Origin: Callaeas wilsoni
Lineage: Eukaryota > Chordata > Aves > Passeriformes > Callaeidae
Direction of reading: 5' to 3'
Assembly: GCA_013398955.1 (NCBI GenBank)
Contig: VWPU01013479.1
Location: 1 to 64,000 of the forward strand
Length of the DNA: 64,000 nucleotides
Made by a program: the position numbers and the translations under genes. Under the pieces are notes generated by a model. The model made no database searches and had not been told where the DNA came from. It was given only the letters and a program-made list of their open reading frames with translations. This document shows positions 61,388 to 64,000 of this stretch, in pieces; the stretch's first letter is position 1; the number at the start of each line of letters is the position of its first letter.

Positions 61388-64000
61388 ATTGGTTTCATTC
61401 CATTTCCTAGAAGGTGAGATTTTTCATTGCAGTCTCACATTTGGCATGGGCTGGCATATTTGCTGGCACAAACTCAAGGCTTAATGAGGCTTAAGATAGT
61501 TTTACAACCTCCATAACCAGAGGCTAACATCGAACTTACTGCTAGATGTACACAAGGCGTGTGATGTGTGCACCCCACATCCCAAGAGAACGTAAAATAA
61601 AACAGCGTTGTATTGCTGACTTCCACTCCACTAAGGCTTCATAAAATCCATGCCAGTTTGGGCTGCAGAGATTCTCTGGGGAGATATAGCCCATCTTCCT
61701 GGAAAGCTGTGTTTGTGCCCTTCACTGTGAATGGAGTGCTGTGCTTTACTCCCTGCTTCTTTCTGAGGCACTGACACCAAATCTCTGCCTTTGCTCTGAA
61801 CTTCCCCATAAACAGCCTTCTGGGACTGAATCCTTATGCCAGCAGGAAAGAGGAGGAAAGCATATTATTTCTCACACTCTCCCATAGGGGATCCTAAATT
61901 AAAAGCTTGACAGAGCATCCTCGGCTTGCTCAGAGAACCCCACTAGGCTGGAAGTCCAGGGACGGTGGAGTGCAGGCATGATTCAAGCAGTCGCTCACGT
62001 GTGCTAGTTTATCCAGTTTATCAGTGGATGAATTCAGTGCTTTGAGCCTGGCCTAGGGATGCTTGCATGCTGTGGCTGTAGCTTACCAAACTCTGCAATG
62101 TAAAGATAATTCTTGATTACGTTGAACATTCAGGAATAAGTGGTTATGTGAGTCTGCAAAAAGGAAGTTATATTTTGGGAAGTTCCTGCTAAAAATTGCA
62201 TAAATTTCAGTAACAAATGCATCAAACATCCTTATAAGATGTCAACCAAAGAAGTCACTTTAGAGTCTTACTTCTGCTTATTAGGGATTATTATATTCCT
62301 TAGTCTGGGAGTGTCAGGCTGTTTTCAGCACTGTGCTGCCAGTGAATTCGGATTAAGGAGTGCTGAAAGGTTGAGGATGAGTGATTAAATAAAACATTCA
62401 GAGCTCTGCCTGGTGGATCTAGCTCATTTATGCTTATGCAGGCTGGACAACTGGGGTGTAACAGGCTGTGTGAGATAAGTACACCTTCCTGGATTCCCCG
62501 TCTCTAATAGCTGTAATTGTTTTGTTCTGGCCAGCATATTTAGGTTTGTTACAAAGGCTTTTGTGATGTCAGTAATAGATATTTCACAAATATTTTGTTA
62601 TTTCTTCTGTGAGAACATGACTTTTTAAAAATAATGCTTTTTTTTGGTGGATTAGAAGGATAATTAAAGAGTAGGAGTTAAACTGTCTAATTGTCAGTAA
62701 GCTGTGCACTGTGTACAGAGAAAACTCCCAGTCATTGGGATCTCCAAGATGTGCAGTTCAATAATAAGCATAATTCTGGAAAGAGAATTCACTGACACTT
62801 TTGTTTTTTCATTAAAGCAACCTGTCCTCTAAGATCAGATTTCTTACAGTAGGGTTCAAGTTGGTATTGGTTTTGTCCCAAAATTCACCAACTGATGAAG
62901 AAAAACGAGCAAAGATTATTTTTGTTTCATTAAGGATGAAAGTTACTCGTATATTGTTTCCTTGTCAAATAAAATTTTTAATATTCAGAGAACTGTCTGT
63001 AGCATCATTCTATATATAGGTTTTACTGCTTTCAGTGTTTGGTTAAATTCTCAAAGCGTAGAATAGAATTGGTCTGAATGTCAGTAAATATCTACTTCAT
63101 TTTTTGACAAAACTCTTGTAGATTAAAGGGAATGTGAAAGAACATACAGCATCTTTGCAGCCACTGCTTTCTTCAAGCAACAACAACCAGATAGTAAATC
63201 TAAAAAAATCAAATTTTCTTGGGTGATTGTGTGGTAAATTTTGTTGAATGAAAATTAAAATTTGATAGGTTATAAATTCCCTCCCTACTTGCTTAAGTAG
63301 CCCAGAGAGTCTAATAAGCTGTAAGCTTCAGCACTAAAAGAAATACAACTAATAAATCAGTGTGAGAGTATTTGTTTCACAGCTTTCCTTCCTCTTATGA
63401 ATGTTGCTGAGCTTCCATAGTCTGGTAACCTGACATAAGGTGTTCTCCTCACCAGCAGCTTAGTGGAGGCAGATTACCCTTCAGGAGCCTTAGAAAGTAT
63501 AATGCCATTTCAAAGAGGTTAAAATTCCAAAAAATAATGGATTTTGATAAATGAAGGTTGTGGAAATCTGTTGCTGGTTTTGTCTCTTGTTTAAAAGCAA
63601 TCATCATGATCATGATCATCTTTTACATCAGCCGTGGTGTTCTCATTGTCAGCAGCTGTCAGTCAGAGAGGCAGTAAGGGGGGACATTATATTGTGCAGT
63701 CACTGTGCTCACATTAACCCCGTGCTGTGTGAGGAACCCTGCCCGTTTATCTGTGCTTTTCTGGTTAGGGGAAGGCTCAGTTTCACCTCAACAGCTGCCA
63801 AAGGTTATGGTAAAGTTTATAATGCCCCAGGAAAAGGGATGAGCAGGAGTGTCTGAGGCTGGTTGTGAGAATTTCAGAGTGGCCAAAGGCGCTGGGTGTC
63901 AGTGGCACTGTGCTGTGAGTCTCCCAGGTGCCTGTGACAATCCTCGCTTAAAGCTTACAGGAGGATTTTTTTAAAGAGAAGTAAACCAGTTGATTTTTCA

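Larger units (their letters stand above)
3691..64000 (+). other. SEMA3C: SEMA3C intron 2 (5' part, at least 60.3 kb, 3' end not reached)
   Basis: It begins with donor G|GTAAGA after a phase 1 exon. I looked for the next exon, which in this family starts with the second and third bases of a Glu codon and encodes the first sema-domain strand leading to a D-x-D-R-[IL]-Y-V-G-[SA]-K-D-H-type motif. I did not find it on the plus strand. Several strong pyrimidine-AG acceptors occur (near 10430, 11250, 26594, 32895, 50358), but the sequence after each does not read as semaphorin. A very long intron 2 fits the large size known for SEMA3 genes. The alternative is that I missed a divergent or short exon. 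Confidence 0.65.
55286..64000. other. Intronic stretch, no gene seen
   Basis: This is AT-rich intron with A runs at 55814-55824, 59721-59737 and an A/G run at 61360-61387. The open frame at 56236-56631 (131 codons, starting with GTG) has no recognised homology. The block at about 62280-62600 is free of simple sequence and might be conserved non-coding DNA. No semaphorin exon was seen up to base 64000. Confidence 0.5.

Noticed and set aside
1..64000. Prokaryotic-type features (operons, CRISPR, phage, insertion sequences) or a new multi-gene system
   Set aside because: Spliced gene structure, CpG-island promoter, CR1 elements and absence of dense ORFs all indicate vertebrate intronic DNA. Nothing suggests a gene system other than SEMA3C.

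Overview
This window is vertebrate nuclear DNA, almost certainly from a bird. It is AT-rich and intron-dominated. Several 5'-truncated CR1 LINE copies are present with the typical avian CR1 3' end, and no long uninterrupted coding region exists. The species cannot be fixed from the sequence alone.

The only gene I can support is the 5' end of a class 3 semaphorin, read left to right and best matched to SEMA3C. Bases 1 to about 300 are a GC- and CpG-rich promoter whose upstream edge is cut by the window. A 5' UTR exon ends at a consensus donor (497/498). A 3.05 kb intron follows. Exon 2 (3550-3690) carries the rest of the 5' UTR, the start codon, the signal peptide and the first residues of the mature protein, and ends in phase 1. 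I could not find exon 3, which would open the sema domain. Everything from 3691 to 64000 is therefore read as intron 2, at least 60.3 kb long and continuing beyond the window.

The intron holds one clear CR1 copy (8512-9040, minus), two CR1 tails in opposite orientation lying back to back (17503-17850), and two older plus-strand CR1/L3-like remnants (about 15993-16175 and 34290-34660). It also holds two probable ancient MIR-like SINE remnants (about 54010-54120 and 55140-55285), several microsatellites and homopolymer runs, and three short GC/CpG-rich islets (about 6600-7145, 27400-27700, 45270-45510). Three compact inverted repeats stand out: 9597-9660, 16601-16640 and 29920-29944. The open reading frames in the intron look like chance ORFs; I recognise no protein family in any of them.

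I see no operon, CRISPR array, rRNA, tRNA, intact mobile element or second gene, and nothing that amounts to a new biological system. The points most worth a second look are an in-frame upstream AUG that could give SEMA3C two N-termini, the inverted repeats, and the GC islets and possible conserved non-coding blocks in the giant intron.
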